The notes: generated by a model not told the origin, from the letters alone. A stretch of 60,554 nucleotides of DNA from Nocardioides pocheonensis (GCF_003725535.1 NZ_RJSF01000003.1:264336-324889); one strand, 5' to 3'; counted from the stretch's first letter, positions 16,865 to 25,594 are shown. Translations and numbers: made by a program.

Positions 16865-18043
16865 CTAGATCGGCTCGGCCGGCGCGAACGACCGGGCCAG
16901 CGGCAGGATCCCCAGCACCAGCAGCATCGGCACGGCGAACCCGAACCTCAGGTCGCCGGACCCGACCAGTCCGGTGAGCACCGCCCCGATCAGCGCTCCG
17001 ACGTAGTTGAACTGGTTGAAGCGTGCGATCACGGCGTCGACCCGTGCGTGCCGCAGGTGCGGGTCGAGGTCGTCGGCGCCGCCGGCGATGCGGGCCGCCG
17101 CCGAGAAGCTCAACGGCGCGATCACGGCCACCCCGGCGCCGGTGACCAGGAAGCCGAGGACCGCCACCGGCCACGCCGGCGCGAAGACCACCACGGCCAG
17201 GCCGGTGCACGCGACCAGCGCTCCTACCTGCAGCACGCGCACCGGCCCGTAGCGGGCGACGGCGGAGTCGCCGGCCAGCCGCATCCCGCCACTGGCAAGC
17301 AGGTAGGGGAAGGTGGCCAGCGCCACCAGCGACGAGGGTGTCGGGAACACCCGGTCCAGGTAGGTCGGCCCCCACGTGAACGCGGCCGTGTCGACCATGT
17401 AGAAGAGCACCATCGCGATCCCCACCAGGACGATCGGGCGCCAGGGCACCTCGACGCGCGGCCCCGAGGCGACCGGGTCGCCCACCCGCCTGAGGAACGG
17501 TCCGGCCAGCGCGACCAGCGGTACGACGGCCAGGCCGGCGCTCGCGCCCAGGGGCAGGTGCGCGGTGGCGAGCGTGATCGCCGAGCCGACCAGCCCGCCG
17601 AACGTCCAGGCCCCGTGGAACGACGGCAGGATCGGCCGGCCGTACCGGTGCTCGAGCGCCACCGCCTGCATGTTCGTGCTCGCGTCGACCACACCGAGCG
17701 CCGTGCCGTACGCCGCCATGCCCGCGACGAACACACCACCGGCCGGGGCGAGCGCCATGACCGGCACCGCTCCGGCGATCACCGCGAGTCCGGCTCGCAG
17801 CAGCACGGCCGAGTCGCGCTCCCGGGCCAGCCGCTCCGCGATCACGGAGCCGACACCGGCGAGCAGGACCATCATCAGCAGCAGCCCGGAGAGCTCGATC
17901 TCCGAGAGGTGCCAGCGGTCGGAGAAGTCCGGGAGGCGTGTGGTGAGGCTGATGAACACCATGCCCTGGGTGGCGAACGCGGCCGCAGCGGCCAGGCGTG
18001 CGCGTCCGAGCGGCGACGTTGGCCGGCCGGCCGGACTTGTCAC
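16865..18043 (-). CDS. MFS transporter
   Basis: A 392-residue protein from GTG 18043 with about 12 membrane helices and the major facilitator core: MVFISLTTRLPDFSDRW at the first loop, AERLARERDSAVLLRAG as the cytoplasmic basic loop after helix 2, and FHGAWTFGGLVGSA in helix 5. The arrangement resembles the small sugar/unknown-substrate MFS group (FucP/YcaD-like). An ATG at 18073 would also work but overlaps the start codon of the divergent phosphatase gene. Substrate unknown. Confidence 0.88.
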   Translation of the reverse strand: MTSPAGRPTSPLGRARLAAAAAFATQGMVFISLTTRLPDFSDRWHLSEIELSGLLLMMVLLAGVGSVIAERLARERDSAVLLRAGLAVIAGAVPVMALAPAGGVFVAGMAAYGTALGVVDASTNMQAVALEHRYGRPILPSFHGAWTFGGLVGSAITLATAHLPLGASAGLAVVPLVALAGPFLRRVGDPVASGPRVEVPWRPIVLVGIAMVLFYMVDTAAFTWGPTYLDRVFPTPSSLVALATFPYLLASGGMRLAGDSAVARYGPVRVLQVGALVACTGLAVVVFAPAWPVAVLGFLVTGAGVAVIAPLSFSAAARIAGGADDLDPHLRHARVDAVIARFNQFNYVGALIGAVLTGLVGSGDLRFGFAVPMLLVLGILPLARSFAPAEPI

Positions 18044-18071
18044 CGCCCGATGATCGCAGAAGGCTCGGGCC

Positions 18072-18734
18072 ATGACTGCCGATCCGCCGGAGCCCGACCC
18101 CTCCCGCCCCGCTCGCGACGGCGGCGGTGAACCGGAGCCCGAGACCGAGCCCGAGACCGAGCCCGAGACCGAGCCCGAGACCGAGCTCTGGGTGGTGCGC
18201 CACGGGGAGACCGAGTGGAGCGCGGCCGGGCGGCACACCTCGACGACGGACGTGCCGCTCACGCCCGCGGGGGAGGCCGCGGCCCGCGCGCTCGGCGAGC
18301 GGTTGGCGGGCACCGCGTTCGACCTCGTGCTGACCAGTCCGCGCCGGCGCGCCCGGCACACCGCCGAGCTGGCCGGCTTCCCGGACGCCGAGGTCGACGA
18401 GGACCTCGCCGAGTGGGCGTACGGCGAGTACGAGGGCGTGACCACCGCGACCATCCGCGAGACCGTCCCTGACTGGACGGTGTGGACCCGCCCCTGCCCG
18501 GGAGGGGAGACCGCCGAGGAGGTCGGCCGGCGGCTCGACAGAGTGGTCGCCCGGGTGCGGGCGCACGGAGGACGCGTCCTGGTCGTGGGCCACGGTCACG
18601 CCTCGCGAGTGCTGGCCGCCCGCTGGCTGGACCAGCCGGTCGCCGAGGGCCGGTTCTTCCAGCTGGACACCGCCACGATCTCGGTGCTCGGCTACGAGCG
18701 CGAGACGCCGGTCGTGGCCCGCTGGAACGCCTGA
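18072..18734 (+). CDS. Histidine phosphatase family protein
   Basis: A 220-residue protein whose catalytic domain begins with ELWVVRHGETEW, the RHG motif of the phosphoglycerate-mutase-like superfamily. SPRRRARHTAEL, the EWAYGEYEG loop and VVGHGHASRVLAARW (second catalytic His) complete the active site. The first 38 residues are acidic and low-complexity, made by a 12-bp tandem repeat that encodes PETE. Such enzymes dephosphorylate sugar phosphates, nucleotides or proteins. The repeat keeps frame with the domain, supporting ATG 18072. A later in-frame GTG near 18190 is an alternative start. Confidence 0.9.
   Translation: MTADPPEPDPSRPARDGGGEPEPETEPETEPETEPETELWVVRHGETEWSAAGRHTSTTDVPLTPAGEAAARALGERLAGTAFDLVLTSPRRRARHTAELAGFPDAEVDEDLAEWAYGEYEGVTTATIRETVPDWTVWTRPCPGGETAEEVGRRLDRVVARVRAHGGRVLVVGHGHASRVLAARWLDQPVAEGRFFQLDTATISVLGYERETPVVARWNA
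18135..18182. repeat. In-frame 12-bp tandem repeat (4 copies)
   Basis: Four perfect copies of GAGCCCGAGACC lie head to tail and encode Glu-Pro-Glu-Thr repeats at the N-terminus of the histidine phosphatase. A copy-number change would alter only the length of the acidic leader and not the frame. Confidence 0.95.
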
Positions 18735-18752
18735 AGCACTAGGCTCCGAAGC

Positions 18753-19385
18753 GTGTCGCTCGCGGCCTCATGCCCTCGTTGCACGTCCCCGATCACCGAG
18801 ACGGACGGCGCCTACACCTGCAAGCAGCACGGCGAGATCGCGCCGTTGTGGCGTCCGGACACCGCCGACTACACCGCGTTCGCCGAGCTCGTCGGCCGGG
18901 TCGGCGACCTGCCCACCTACCTCCCCTGGCCGATGAGCCCGGGCTGGTCGATCGCCGACTTCGGCTGCGTGGCGAGCCGGGACCGGGCCACCGCCACGGT
19001 CACGACGACGGTGGGCACCAGCGACCTCGACGGACCGGTCGAGGTCACGATCGTGTCGGAGGACTCCGGGGTGGGCCTCGGAGCCCGCTGCGCCGGCACG
19101 GCGTACGACGACCCGGGCGAGCAGGTCGGCCACGGTCCGCACGCGATCCACGTGCGCGCGGGCGGCCGCACCGTGCCGCTCTGGGCAGTGGACCCGCGCG
19201 ACGACGACGACCTGCTCGCGAAGGCCGTGTTCGCCGGCGAGGCGGAGGGCCGGTGGCTGTGGCTGGTGATCCGTCCGGCGTCGGCCGCGCTCCTGCTGCG
19301 TGACGAGTGGCTGCTCGCCGACGTCACCGGCTTCGGTCCGGAGGCCCTGGAGATGCCCTTCGGCGGGCCCCGACCGGCCTGGTGA
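18753..19385 (+). CDS. DUF6758 family protein
   Basis: A 210-residue protein from GTG 18753. It starts with a zinc-ribbon-like CPRCTSPI ... YTCKQHGEI, then PTYLPWPMSPGWSIADFG, GVGLGARCAGTAYDDPG and FAGEAEGRWLWLVIRP. These are conserved blocks of an actinobacterial family (DUF6758) often found near phosphatase or MarC genes. No catalytic residues are recognised. It lies 18 bases after the histidine phosphatase gene and is likely co-transcribed. A weak hairpin (19381-19399) overlaps its stop. Confidence 0.82.
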   Translation: MSLAASCPRCTSPITETDGAYTCKQHGEIAPLWRPDTADYTAFAELVGRVGDLPTYLPWPMSPGWSIADFGCVASRDRATATVTTTVGTSDLDGPVEVTIVSEDSGVGLGARCAGTAYDDPGEQVGHGPHAIHVRAGGRTVPLWAVDPRDDDDLLAKAVFAGEAEGRWLWLVIRPASAALLLRDEWLLADVTGFGPEALEMPFGGPRPAW

Positions 19386-19629
19386 CCCACCGGGTCACCG
19401 CGCACGGGCGGGCCTGGTCTCCCTGAGACCGCCCCGCGCACCGTCCGGTGGCGGGGCGGACCCCAAGTGCCGCCTCGCGTCGCCGGGGAGGGCGGGGAGG
19501 GAGCGAGGCGACATCCGCCGAGGCCCACCCGTTTGGGGGCAGGGTGGACCTTGCGTCGCCCCTTACCCCCTTCGCTCCCGATGATGCACCGTGGTCGGCA
19601 GCGGGTCGCGCGTCTCCTAGGCTCCTCCC

Positions 19630-20235
19630 ATGAACTGGGTCCTGCTCACCGAGGTGTTCGTGACCCTGTTCGTGATCATGGACCCGGTCGGCACGATCCC
19701 GATCTTCCTGTCGCTGACCGGCGGTCGGTCCGTGCAGGTCGCCCGCCGAGCCGCCTGGCAGGCGGTGGCGGTGTCCTTCGGGGTGATCTGCACGTTCGCG
19801 TTCTTCGGCCAGCAGATCCTGGAGTACCTGCACATCTCCCTGCCGGCGCTGCAGTGCGCGGGCGGGCTGCTCCTGCTGCTCGTCGCGCTGGAGCTGCTGA
19901 CCGGCAAGGAGGAGGGCCCGACCGCCACCGCGGACACCAACGTCGCACTGGTGCCGCTCGGGACGCCGCTGCTCGCCGGCCCCGGCGCGATCGTCGCCAC
20001 GATGGTGTTCAGCAAGAAGGTCGACGGGTTCACCGAGTTCGCGGCCGTGGCGCTCGGGGTGATCCTGGTCCACGTCTCGCTGTGGCTCGCGATGCGCTTC
20101 TCGCTGCCGATCCTGCGGCTGATCCGCGAGAGCGGGGTGCTGCTGGTCACGCGGATCGCCGGTCTGCTGCTCTCGGCGATCGCCGTGCAGATGGTGGCCG
20201 ACGCGGTGCGTGCCTTCATCGCCGGCGAGGGCTGA
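19630..20235 (+). CDS. MarC family integral membrane protein
   Basis: A 201-residue, six-helix protein with the MarC/UPF0056 signatures FVIMDPVGTIPIFLSLT in helix 1, PLGTPLLAGPGAIVATM in the middle and a C-terminal RIAGLLLSAIAVQMV. Family members are inner-membrane proteins of unknown transport activity; the old link to multiple antibiotic resistance was not supported. The 244-base gap before it (19386-19629) holds hairpins but no gene. Convergent with the SDR gene, nine bases apart. Confidence 0.93.
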   Translation: MNWVLLTEVFVTLFVIMDPVGTIPIFLSLTGGRSVQVARRAAWQAVAVSFGVICTFAFFGQQILEYLHISLPALQCAGGLLLLLVALELLTGKEEGPTATADTNVALVPLGTPLLAGPGAIVATMVFSKKVDGFTEFAAVALGVILVHVSLWLAMRFSLPILRLIRESGVLLVTRIAGLLLSAIAVQMVADAVRAFIAGEG

Positions 20236-20244
20236 CCGCGCCGG

Positions 20245-21048
20245 CTACTTGCGGCCCATCGACTGGTAGCCCTGCAGGGCCCGCGACGGGACCAGCTTGG
20301 TCAGCGCGACGATCACGCGGTACTGCGCGCCCGGGATCGAGAACGTCCGGCCCTTGTCGAAGTCGCGCAACGCACGCGTCACCAGCGGCCCCGGCTCCAT
20401 CCAGAGGAACGACGTGCCCCGCCGGACCCCCATGCGCTCGTGGAACTCCGTCTTGGTGAAGCCCGGGCAGAGCGCCATCACCGTGACGCCGCTGCCGCGG
20501 TACTCGTTGGCCGCCCACTCGCTGAAGCTGTTGACCCAGGCCTTGGCAGCCGCGTAGGTGCCGCGCGGCAGGAACGCCGCCACGCTGGACACGTTGATCA
20601 CCCCGCCCCGGCCACGCGCCGCCATCGGCCCGAGCGCGGCGTGGCTCAGCCGCATCACGGCGGTGACCAGCACGTCGAGCATCGCCTGCTCCTGGTCGAC
20701 CGTGTTGTCGAGGAACCGGCCCTTGAGTCCGAAGCCGGCGTTGTTCACGAGCAGGTCGACCGGCCGCTCGGCGTCGGCCAGGCGGGCCTCGACCCTGGCC
20801 AGCTCGGTCCGGTCGGTCAGGTCGGCGCCGAGCACCTCCACCGTGACGCCGTACGTCGACCGCAGCTCGGCCGCGACCGCCTCGAGCCGATCGGCGCCCC
20901 GCGCGACCAGGACCAGGTCGTTGTCCCGCGCCGCGAGCTGGCGGGCGAACTCCAGGCCGATGCCCGCGGTGGCCCCCGTCACCAGCGAACGGCGGGTGCC
21001 CGGTCGGGAGCCCTCGGAAGCAGCGGCTGGGTTCGGGGAGTGCGACAT
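20245..21048 (-). CDS. SDR family NAD(P)-dependent oxidoreductase
   Basis: A 267-residue short-chain dehydrogenase from ATG 21048. The cofactor loop is SLVTGATAGIGLEFA; NNAG appears as LLVNNAGFG; the catalytic Ser is in INVSSVAAF, and the YxxxK pair is YAAAKAW. The C-terminus (KLVPSRALQGYQSMGRK) matches the DltE/YqjQ-type subgroup of unknown substrate. An alternative ATG lies 12 bases upstream. Divergent from the ParA gene, 58 bases between starts. Confidence 0.93.
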   Translation of the reverse strand: MSHSPNPAAASEGSRPGTRRSLVTGATAGIGLEFARQLAARDNDLVLVARGADRLEAVAAELRSTYGVTVEVLGADLTDRTELARVEARLADAERPVDLLVNNAGFGLKGRFLDNTVDQEQAMLDVLVTAVMRLSHAALGPMAARGRGGVINVSSVAAFLPRGTYAAAKAWVNSFSEWAANEYRGSGVTVMALCPGFTKTEFHERMGVRRGTSFLWMEPGPLVTRALRDFDKGRTFSIPGAQYRVIVALTKLVPSRALQGYQSMGRK

Positions 21049-21106
21049 GCGGCACAGCATCGCGGTCGGTGGTCGGCTCGGCAACCCGGGTGCGGCATGA
21101 TGGGCC

Positions 21107-21874
21107 GTGATGTCCTCCACCCGCGTGATCGCCGTCGCCAACCAGAAGGGTGGCGTCGCGAAGACGACCACGGTCGCGTCGCTGGGCACGGCCCTCGCCG
21201 AGCTCGGCCAGCGCGTCCTGCTCGTCGACCTCGACCCGCAGGCGTGCCTGACCTTCAGCCTCGGGATCGACCCGGAGGACCTCGAGCTGTCGATCCACCA
21301 CGTGCTCACCAAGGGCCTGCCGCCCTCCGAGGTCATGGTGACGACCGAGGACGGCGTCGACCTGCTGCCGGCGACCATCGAGCTGGCTCGCGCCGAGGCC
21401 GACCTTCTGACCCGCACCGGTCGCGAGTACGTCGTCCGGACGGTCGTCGAGGACCTCGACGGCGAGTACGACTGGGTGCTGCTGGACTGCCCGCCCTCCC
21501 TCGGGGTGCTGACCGTCGCCGCGCTCACCGCCGCCCGCGGGGTGGTCATCCCGCTGCAGTGCGAGACGCTGTCGCACCGCGGAGTCGGGCAGCTGCTCGA
21601 CACGGTGCACGACGTCCGCCGGTTCACCAACCGCGACCTGGAGGTCTGGGGCGTGCTGCCGACGCTGTACGACGGCCGCACCAACCACGCCCGCGCGGTC
21701 CTCGACACGATCTCGGAGACCTACGACCTCGAGGTCCTCGAGCCGCCGATCCCGAAGTCGATCCGGTTCGCCGAGGCTCCGGCAGCGGGTCGCACCATCC
21801 TGTCCACCTCCCGCACCAACAAGGGCGCGACGGCCTACCGGGACGTCGCGGCGAACCTCCTCCGGCGAGGCTGA
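21107..21874 (+). CDS. ParA/MinD family ATPase
   Basis: A 255-residue deviant-Walker P-loop ATPase: VANQKGGVAKTTTVASLG at the N-terminus, LLVDLDPQACLTFSLG as switch I, and WVLLDCPPSLGVLTVAAL as Walker B. No parB is adjacent, so this is probably one of the orphan ParA-like proteins common in actinobacteria that place cargo rather than the main chromosome partition ATPase. Either GTG 21107 or the next codon ATG 21110 may start it. The L,D-transpeptidase gene follows after 6 bases. Confidence 0.9.
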   Translation: MMSSTRVIAVANQKGGVAKTTTVASLGTALAELGQRVLLVDLDPQACLTFSLGIDPEDLELSIHHVLTKGLPPSEVMVTTEDGVDLLPATIELARAEADLLTRTGREYVVRTVVEDLDGEYDWVLLDCPPSLGVLTVAALTAARGVVIPLQCETLSHRGVGQLLDTVHDVRRFTNRDLEVWGVLPTLYDGRTNHARAVLDTISETYDLEVLEPPIPKSIRFAEAPAAGRTILSTSRTNKGATAYRDVAANLLRRG

Positions 21875-21880
21875 TCGCCG

Positions 21881-22561
21881 GTGGGCCGGCACCGCCTCGA
21901 GCCGCCGCCGCGGGTACGCCCGCGGTACGGCAGGGTGGCTGCGGCCGGTCTCTCCCTGCTCGTCACCCTCGTCGCGCTCCTGGGCGGCCTCGGCCTGCTT
22001 CCGGTGCAGGCGGTGCGGGGCGGCGGCGAGGTGGCGGTCTCCTCGTCCACCCACCACCGCGCCGGCGGGTCGGACGGGAGCAGCGCGGAGGGCGACCGCG
22101 GGGACGCGGACCCGCCGGCGCGGGTCGCGGCGCCGGAGGCCGCCGACCCGACCGGCACGGCGCTGCCGGCGGGCAGCGGCGAGGGGCGACGGGTGGTGTT
22201 CGCCAAGGGCGCGCAGCGGGTGTGGCTGGTCGATCCGGACGGCACCGTCGAGGCGACGTACCTGGTCTCGGGCAGCGTCACGGACAACCTGCGACCGGGC
22301 ACCTACGACGTGTACTCCCGCTCCCGCTGGGCCGTCGGCGTCGACGACTCCGGGGTGATGCAGTACTTCGTCCGCTTCGCGCACGGGCCCCACGCGGCGA
22401 TCGGCTTCCACAGCATCCCGACCAAGCACGGCACGCCGTTGCAGAGCGAGACCCAGCTCGGCACGCCGCAGTCGCACGGCTGCATCCGGCAGCGGCTCTC
22501 CGACGCCCGGCTGATGTGGGACTTCGCCCGCGTCGGCACCGACGTCGTCGTGGTGGCCTGA
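21881..22561 (+). CDS. L,D-transpeptidase (YkuD domain)
   Basis: A 226-residue protein with an N-terminal basic stretch and one membrane helix (about residues 20-43), a Ser/Gly/Ala-rich linker to about residue 100, and a C-terminal YkuD domain. The catalytic motif is SHGCIR with Cys201, and IGFHSIP supplies the other conserved His. It should form 3-3 peptidoglycan crosslinks or attach proteins outside the membrane. The GTG at 21881 lies six bases after the ParA stop, so the pair is likely one operon, a possible hint of localised wall synthesis. Confidence 0.9.
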   Translation: MGRHRLEPPPRVRPRYGRVAAAGLSLLVTLVALLGGLGLLPVQAVRGGGEVAVSSSTHHRAGGSDGSSAEGDRGDADPPARVAAPEAADPTGTALPAGSGEGRRVVFAKGAQRVWLVDPDGTVEATYLVSGSVTDNLRPGTYDVYSRSRWAVGVDDSGVMQYFVRFAHGPHAAIGFHSIPTKHGTPLQSETQLGTPQSHGCIRQRLSDARLMWDFARVGTDVVVVA

Positions 22562-22597
22562 CCCGGAGCGGTCAGGGCCCGGGTCTCCCGCGGCCGG

Positions 22598-24031
22598 CTA
22601 CTCCGCGGCGGGCTTGGCGGACTGGCCACCGCCACGGGTACGACGACGGTTCCGGTTGCGCGAGCGCGCCGGCTTCTCGCCGTCCTTCGGCGCCGACGAG
22701 CCCGAGCCCTCGCTGCGAGCCTCGGACCGAGTCTCGGACCTGGCCTCGGACCGGCCCTCGGACCGGCCCTCGGACCGGCCCCGGCCGCCACCCTCGCGTC
22801 CACCGCGGCTGCCGCCGCCGGTGCGTCCGCCGCGGCCGCCCTTGTCGTCCTTGCGCGGCTGCCGGGGGATGACGACCTCGCCCTCGGGGATCAGCCGCCC
22901 CTTGGTGCCCGGCGGGATGCCCATGTCGTGCAGGAAGTGCTCCGAGCTGGAGTAGGTCTCGAGCGGCTCGTCGAACGGCAGGTCGAGCGCCTTGTTGATC
23001 ATCTTCCAGCGGTGCAGGTCCGACCAGTCGACGAAGGTCACCGCGATGCCGGTCGCTCCGGCGCGGCCGGTGCGGCCGATCCGGTGGATGTAGGTCTTCT
23101 CGTCCTCGGGGCAGGTGTAGTTGATGACGTGGGTGACGTCCTGCACGTCGATGCCGCGGGCCGCGACGTCCGTGGCGACCAGCACCTGCATCTTGCCCTC
23201 GCGGAAGCGGGTCAGCGCCTTCTCGCGCGCCGCCTGGGCCATGTCGCCGTGCAGCGCGCTGGCCTTGAAGCCACGCTCGACGAGGTCGTCGGCGACCCGC
23301 TGGGCCTGGCGCTTGGTGCGCGTGAAGATGATCGTCAGCCCGGAGCCCTCGGCCTGCAGCAGGCGCCCGATCATCTCCGGCTTGTCGAGGTCGTGGGCCT
23401 GGTAGATGAACTGGGCGGTCGCGGGCACGGTGGCGTTCTCGTACGACGACTCCGCCCGGATGTTCATCGGGTGGCGCATGTGCGTGCGGGCCAGGGCGAC
23501 GATCGCGGCCGGCATGGTCGCCGAGAACAGCATCGTCTGCCGGGTCTCCGGGGTGCCGGCGAGCAGCCGCTCGACGTCGGGCAGGAAGCCCAGGTCGAGC
23601 ATCTCGTCGGCCTCGTCGAGCACCAGGCTCTTGACGTGCGAGATGTCGAGCGCCTTGCGGTTCATCAGGTCGATCAGGCGACCGGGCGTGCCCACGACGA
23701 CGTCGACACCCGAGGAGAGCGCGTCGAGCTGGCCCTCGTAGGGCACGCCGCCGTACACGGTCAGCACGCGGATGCCGCGGTCGGCGCTCGCGATGGTCAG
23801 GTCGCTGGAGACCTGCAGGGCGAGCTCGCGGGTCGGCGCGACGATCAGCGCCTGCGGCTTGCCGGGGGCGACCAGCTCTTCGTAGTCGGGGTCGTGGGGA
23901 GCGACCGCGCGCTGGATCACCGGGATGCCGAACGCCAGCGTCTTGCCGGTGCCCGTGCGTGCCTGGCCGATCAGGTCGGTGCCCATGAGGGCGACGGAGA
24001 GGGTCATCTCCTGGATGGCGAAGGGTGTCAC
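22598..24031 (-). CDS. rhlE: DEAD-box RNA helicase (RhlE-type); 5' end unusual
   Basis: A 477-residue frame from GTG 24031 with all helicase motifs: GQARTGTGKT (I), PTREL (Ia), LDEADEML (II), FSATMP (III), HRIGRTGRAG (VI). The basic, Gly/Arg/Ser-rich tail includes an in-frame 12-bp repeat. The Q-motif region (FRELGVLPEIADALERVGI) lies upstream of this GTG in the same frame, which stays open only to a TGA at 24143-24145 and holds no ATG, GTG or TTG before 24031. The true start is therefore non-canonical (for example CTG 24097) or reached by a frameshift. RNA unwinding in decay or ribosome assembly is the family role; the position matches Rv3211. Confidence 0.9.
   Translation of the reverse strand: MTPFAIQEMTLSVALMGTDLIGQARTGTGKTLAFGIPVIQRAVAPHDPDYEELVAPGKPQALIVAPTRELALQVSSDLTIASADRGIRVLTVYGGVPYEGQLDALSSGVDVVVGTPGRLIDLMNRKALDISHVKSLVLDEADEMLDLGFLPDVERLLAGTPETRQTMLFSATMPAAIVALARTHMRHPMNIRAESSYENATVPATAQFIYQAHDLDKPEMIGRLLQAEGSGLTIIFTRTKRQAQRVADDLVERGFKASALHGDMAQAAREKALTRFREGKMQVLVATDVAARGIDVQDVTHVINYTCPEDEKTYIHRIGRTGRAGATGIAVTFVDWSDLHRWKMINKALDLPFDEPLETYSSSEHFLHDMGIPPGTKGRLIPEGEVVIPRQPRKDDKGGRGGRTGGGSRGGREGGGRGRSEGRSEGRSEARSETRSEARSEGSGSSAPKDGEKPARSRNRNRRRTRGGGQSAKPAAE
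22721..22780. repeat. In-frame 12-bp tandem repeat in helicase tail
   Basis: Five head-to-tail 12-bp units of the form CTCGGACCGGCC, with small changes in the first two, encode the RSEG/RSEA repeats of the helicase C-terminus. The length can vary without frame loss. The tail is likely an RNA-binding low-complexity region. Confidence 0.92.
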
Positions 24032-24125
24032 GATGCCGACGCGCTCGAGGGCGTCGGCGATCTCGGGGAGGACCCCGAGCTCTCGGAAGGTGGTCAGGAA
24101 CTTGTCCGTTCTGTGCGTGAAAGCG

Positions 24126-24197
24126 TCAGGTGCAGCGCTGCATCAGGGCGTCTGTCAGGGCGTCTGGGGACGCTGCCCGGCGGCGGTCTGCCGACAC
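24126..24197 (-). other. Short upstream frame before the DEAD-box helicase
   Basis: A 23-codon frame from GTG 24197 (VSADRRRAASPD...) ends at TGA 24126-24128. A +1 shift at ACC-TGA-C would join it to the helicase frame just upstream of its Q motif. It could be a real leader, the displaced 5' end of the helicase, or chance. It overlaps the upstream region of the divergent ferritin-like gene. Confidence 0.4.
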
Positions 24198-24220
24198 CAG
24201 TCTATCGGTAGGCTCCCCTC

Positions 24221-24970
24221 ATGACCGAAATCGCGCAGCCCGCACCCCCGGACGGCACGCCCCCGCCGCCCGTGACGGACTCGCTGGGCGAGGTCCCGGT
24301 GGCCTTCCAGGACCCCGGCTACCGCGCCGCCGTCGTGGACCTGATCGGCGCGATCGCGTACGGCGAGATCTCCGCCTTCGACCGGCTCGCGGAGGACGCC
24401 CGGCTCGCGCCGTCCCTCGCCGACAAGCTCGCGCTCGGCAAGATGGCGACGGTGCAGTTCAACCACGTCGAGCCGCTGCTGGCCCGCATCACCGCGCTCG
24501 GCGCGGAGCCGATGCAGGCGATGGCGCCGTTCGTGAAGCCGTTCGACGCCTTCCACGCCAAGACGGCGCCCAGCAACTGGCTCGAGGGCCTGGTGAAGGC
24601 GTACGTCGGCGACGGGCTCGCCGCCGACTTCTACCGCGAGGTCGCGGCCTTCCTCGACGCCGACACCCGCGACCTGGTGATCGCCTCGCTCGTGGACTCC
24701 GGTCACTCCGACTTCGTCGTCGACCGGGTGCGCCGCGCGATCGAGCGCGACGGCCGCGTCGCGGGGCCGCTGGCGCTCTGGGGCCGCCGCCTCATGGGCG
24801 AGGCGCTCTCGCAGGCACAGCGCGTCGTGGCCGAGCGCGACTCGCTCGCGGCCCTGCTGGCCGGCGGGGTGGACCGGCCGGGCCTGGACCTCGCCGCCCT
24901 CGGTCGCATGTTCACGCGGCTCACCGAGAACCACGCGAAGCGGATGGCCGAGCTCGGCCTCGCTTCCTGA
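24221..24970 (+). CDS. Ferritin-like fold (MiaE-like) protein
   Basis: A 249-residue, mainly helical protein with AYGEISAFDRLAEDA, VQFNHVEPLLARI and SGHSDFVVDRVRRAIERDG. The Glu and His-rich helices follow the ferritin-like/tRNA-hydroxylase (MiaE) arrangement of a diiron four-helix bundle, though the ligand set is not fully clear to me. This conserved actinobacterial gene sits next to the DEAD-box helicase as Rv3210c does in M. tuberculosis. It starts 24 bases from the helicase's upstream leader on the other strand. Function is unproven; a link to RNA modification is inference. Confidence 0.82.
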   Translation: MTEIAQPAPPDGTPPPPVTDSLGEVPVAFQDPGYRAAVVDLIGAIAYGEISAFDRLAEDARLAPSLADKLALGKMATVQFNHVEPLLARITALGAEPMQAMAPFVKPFDAFHAKTAPSNWLEGLVKAYVGDGLAADFYREVAAFLDADTRDLVIASLVDSGHSDFVVDRVRRAIERDGRVAGPLALWGRRLMGEALSQAQRVVAERDSLAALLAGGVDRPGLDLAALGRMFTRLTENHAKRMAELGLAS

Positions 24971-24977
24971 ACCTGCC

Positions 24978-25289
24978 TCAGACGCGCTTGCTGCGGCCGG
25001 TCAGCGCCGCCGCCGCCATGACTGCCACCGCGGCGACGGCGACCTGCCAGAGGTGCCGCAACCAGTCGACGCCGTTCGTGGCGTTGTTCATGGTCGCCTT
25101 GTGGCCGTCGAAGGAACCGTTGTCGTGGCCGAACAGCGCCCAGTACACGAGGCTCCCCACGAACATCCCAACGATGCCGCAGACCACGGTCAGCCAGAGC
25201 GGGATGTGGTCACGGTCGCCGGGAGCGACCGCCTTGCCGAGCAGACCGATGACGAGTCCGCCGATCACGGTGACGATGAGCGTGAGCAT
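24978..25289 (-). CDS. GlsB/YeaQ/YmgE-like small membrane protein
   Basis: A 103-residue protein from ATG 25289 with three hydrophobic segments (about 2-18, 30-50, 78-95). VIGGLVIGLLGKAVAPGD and CGIVGMFVGSLVYWALFG match the transglycosylase-associated/GlsB family, often induced by stress. It has a longer C-terminus than usual. It lies last in the minus-strand group TetR - DUF3107 - this gene. Confidence 0.8.
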   Translation of the reverse strand: MLTLIVTVIGGLVIGLLGKAVAPGDRDHIPLWLTVVCGIVGMFVGSLVYWALFGHDNGSFDGHKATMNNATNGVDWLRHLWQVAVAAVAVMAAAALTGRSKRV

Positions 25290-25372
25290 GGGCACCAACC
25301 TCCCTGGCCGTGGCCGCGTCCGGACCGCTTCCGAGCGTGCCACACCCGACGGTCGGCCGCACGAGGCGTGGG

Positions 25373-25594
25373 TCAGGAGCGGAAGCCGACCTGCCCGGCG
25401 GAGCTGGTGGCGATCTCGACGTACGCCAGCTTCTCGACCGGTACGACGACCCGCCGACCCTTCGCGTCGGCCAGCGACAGCAGCCCGCCAGAGGCCAGCG
25501 CCTCGCGGACCTGCTCCTCCACCTCGCCCGCCTCGAGCGCGGTGTCGATGGTGAGCTCGCGGCTGGCGTGGATCACGCCGATCTTGACCTCCAT
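25373..25594 (-). CDS. DUF3107 family protein
   Basis: A 73-residue protein beginning MEVKIGVIHASREL and containing VVPVEKLAYVEI near the end, as in the DUF3107 family (M. tuberculosis Rv3208A, TB9.4). A small beta-rich fold that may bind nucleotides or ATP synthase-like partners has been proposed, but no function is firmly known. It lies 70 bases downstream of the TetR gene, the same pairing as in mycobacteria. A GGAGG motif precedes the ATG. Confidence 0.9.
   Translation of the reverse strand: MEVKIGVIHASRELTIDTALEAGEVEEQVREALASGGLLSLADAKGRRVVVPVEKLAYVEIATSSAGQVGFRS

Noticed and set aside
21107-21874. Chromosome partition locus
   Set aside because: Only a ParA-like ATPase is present, with no parB and no parS-like palindromes seen around it.
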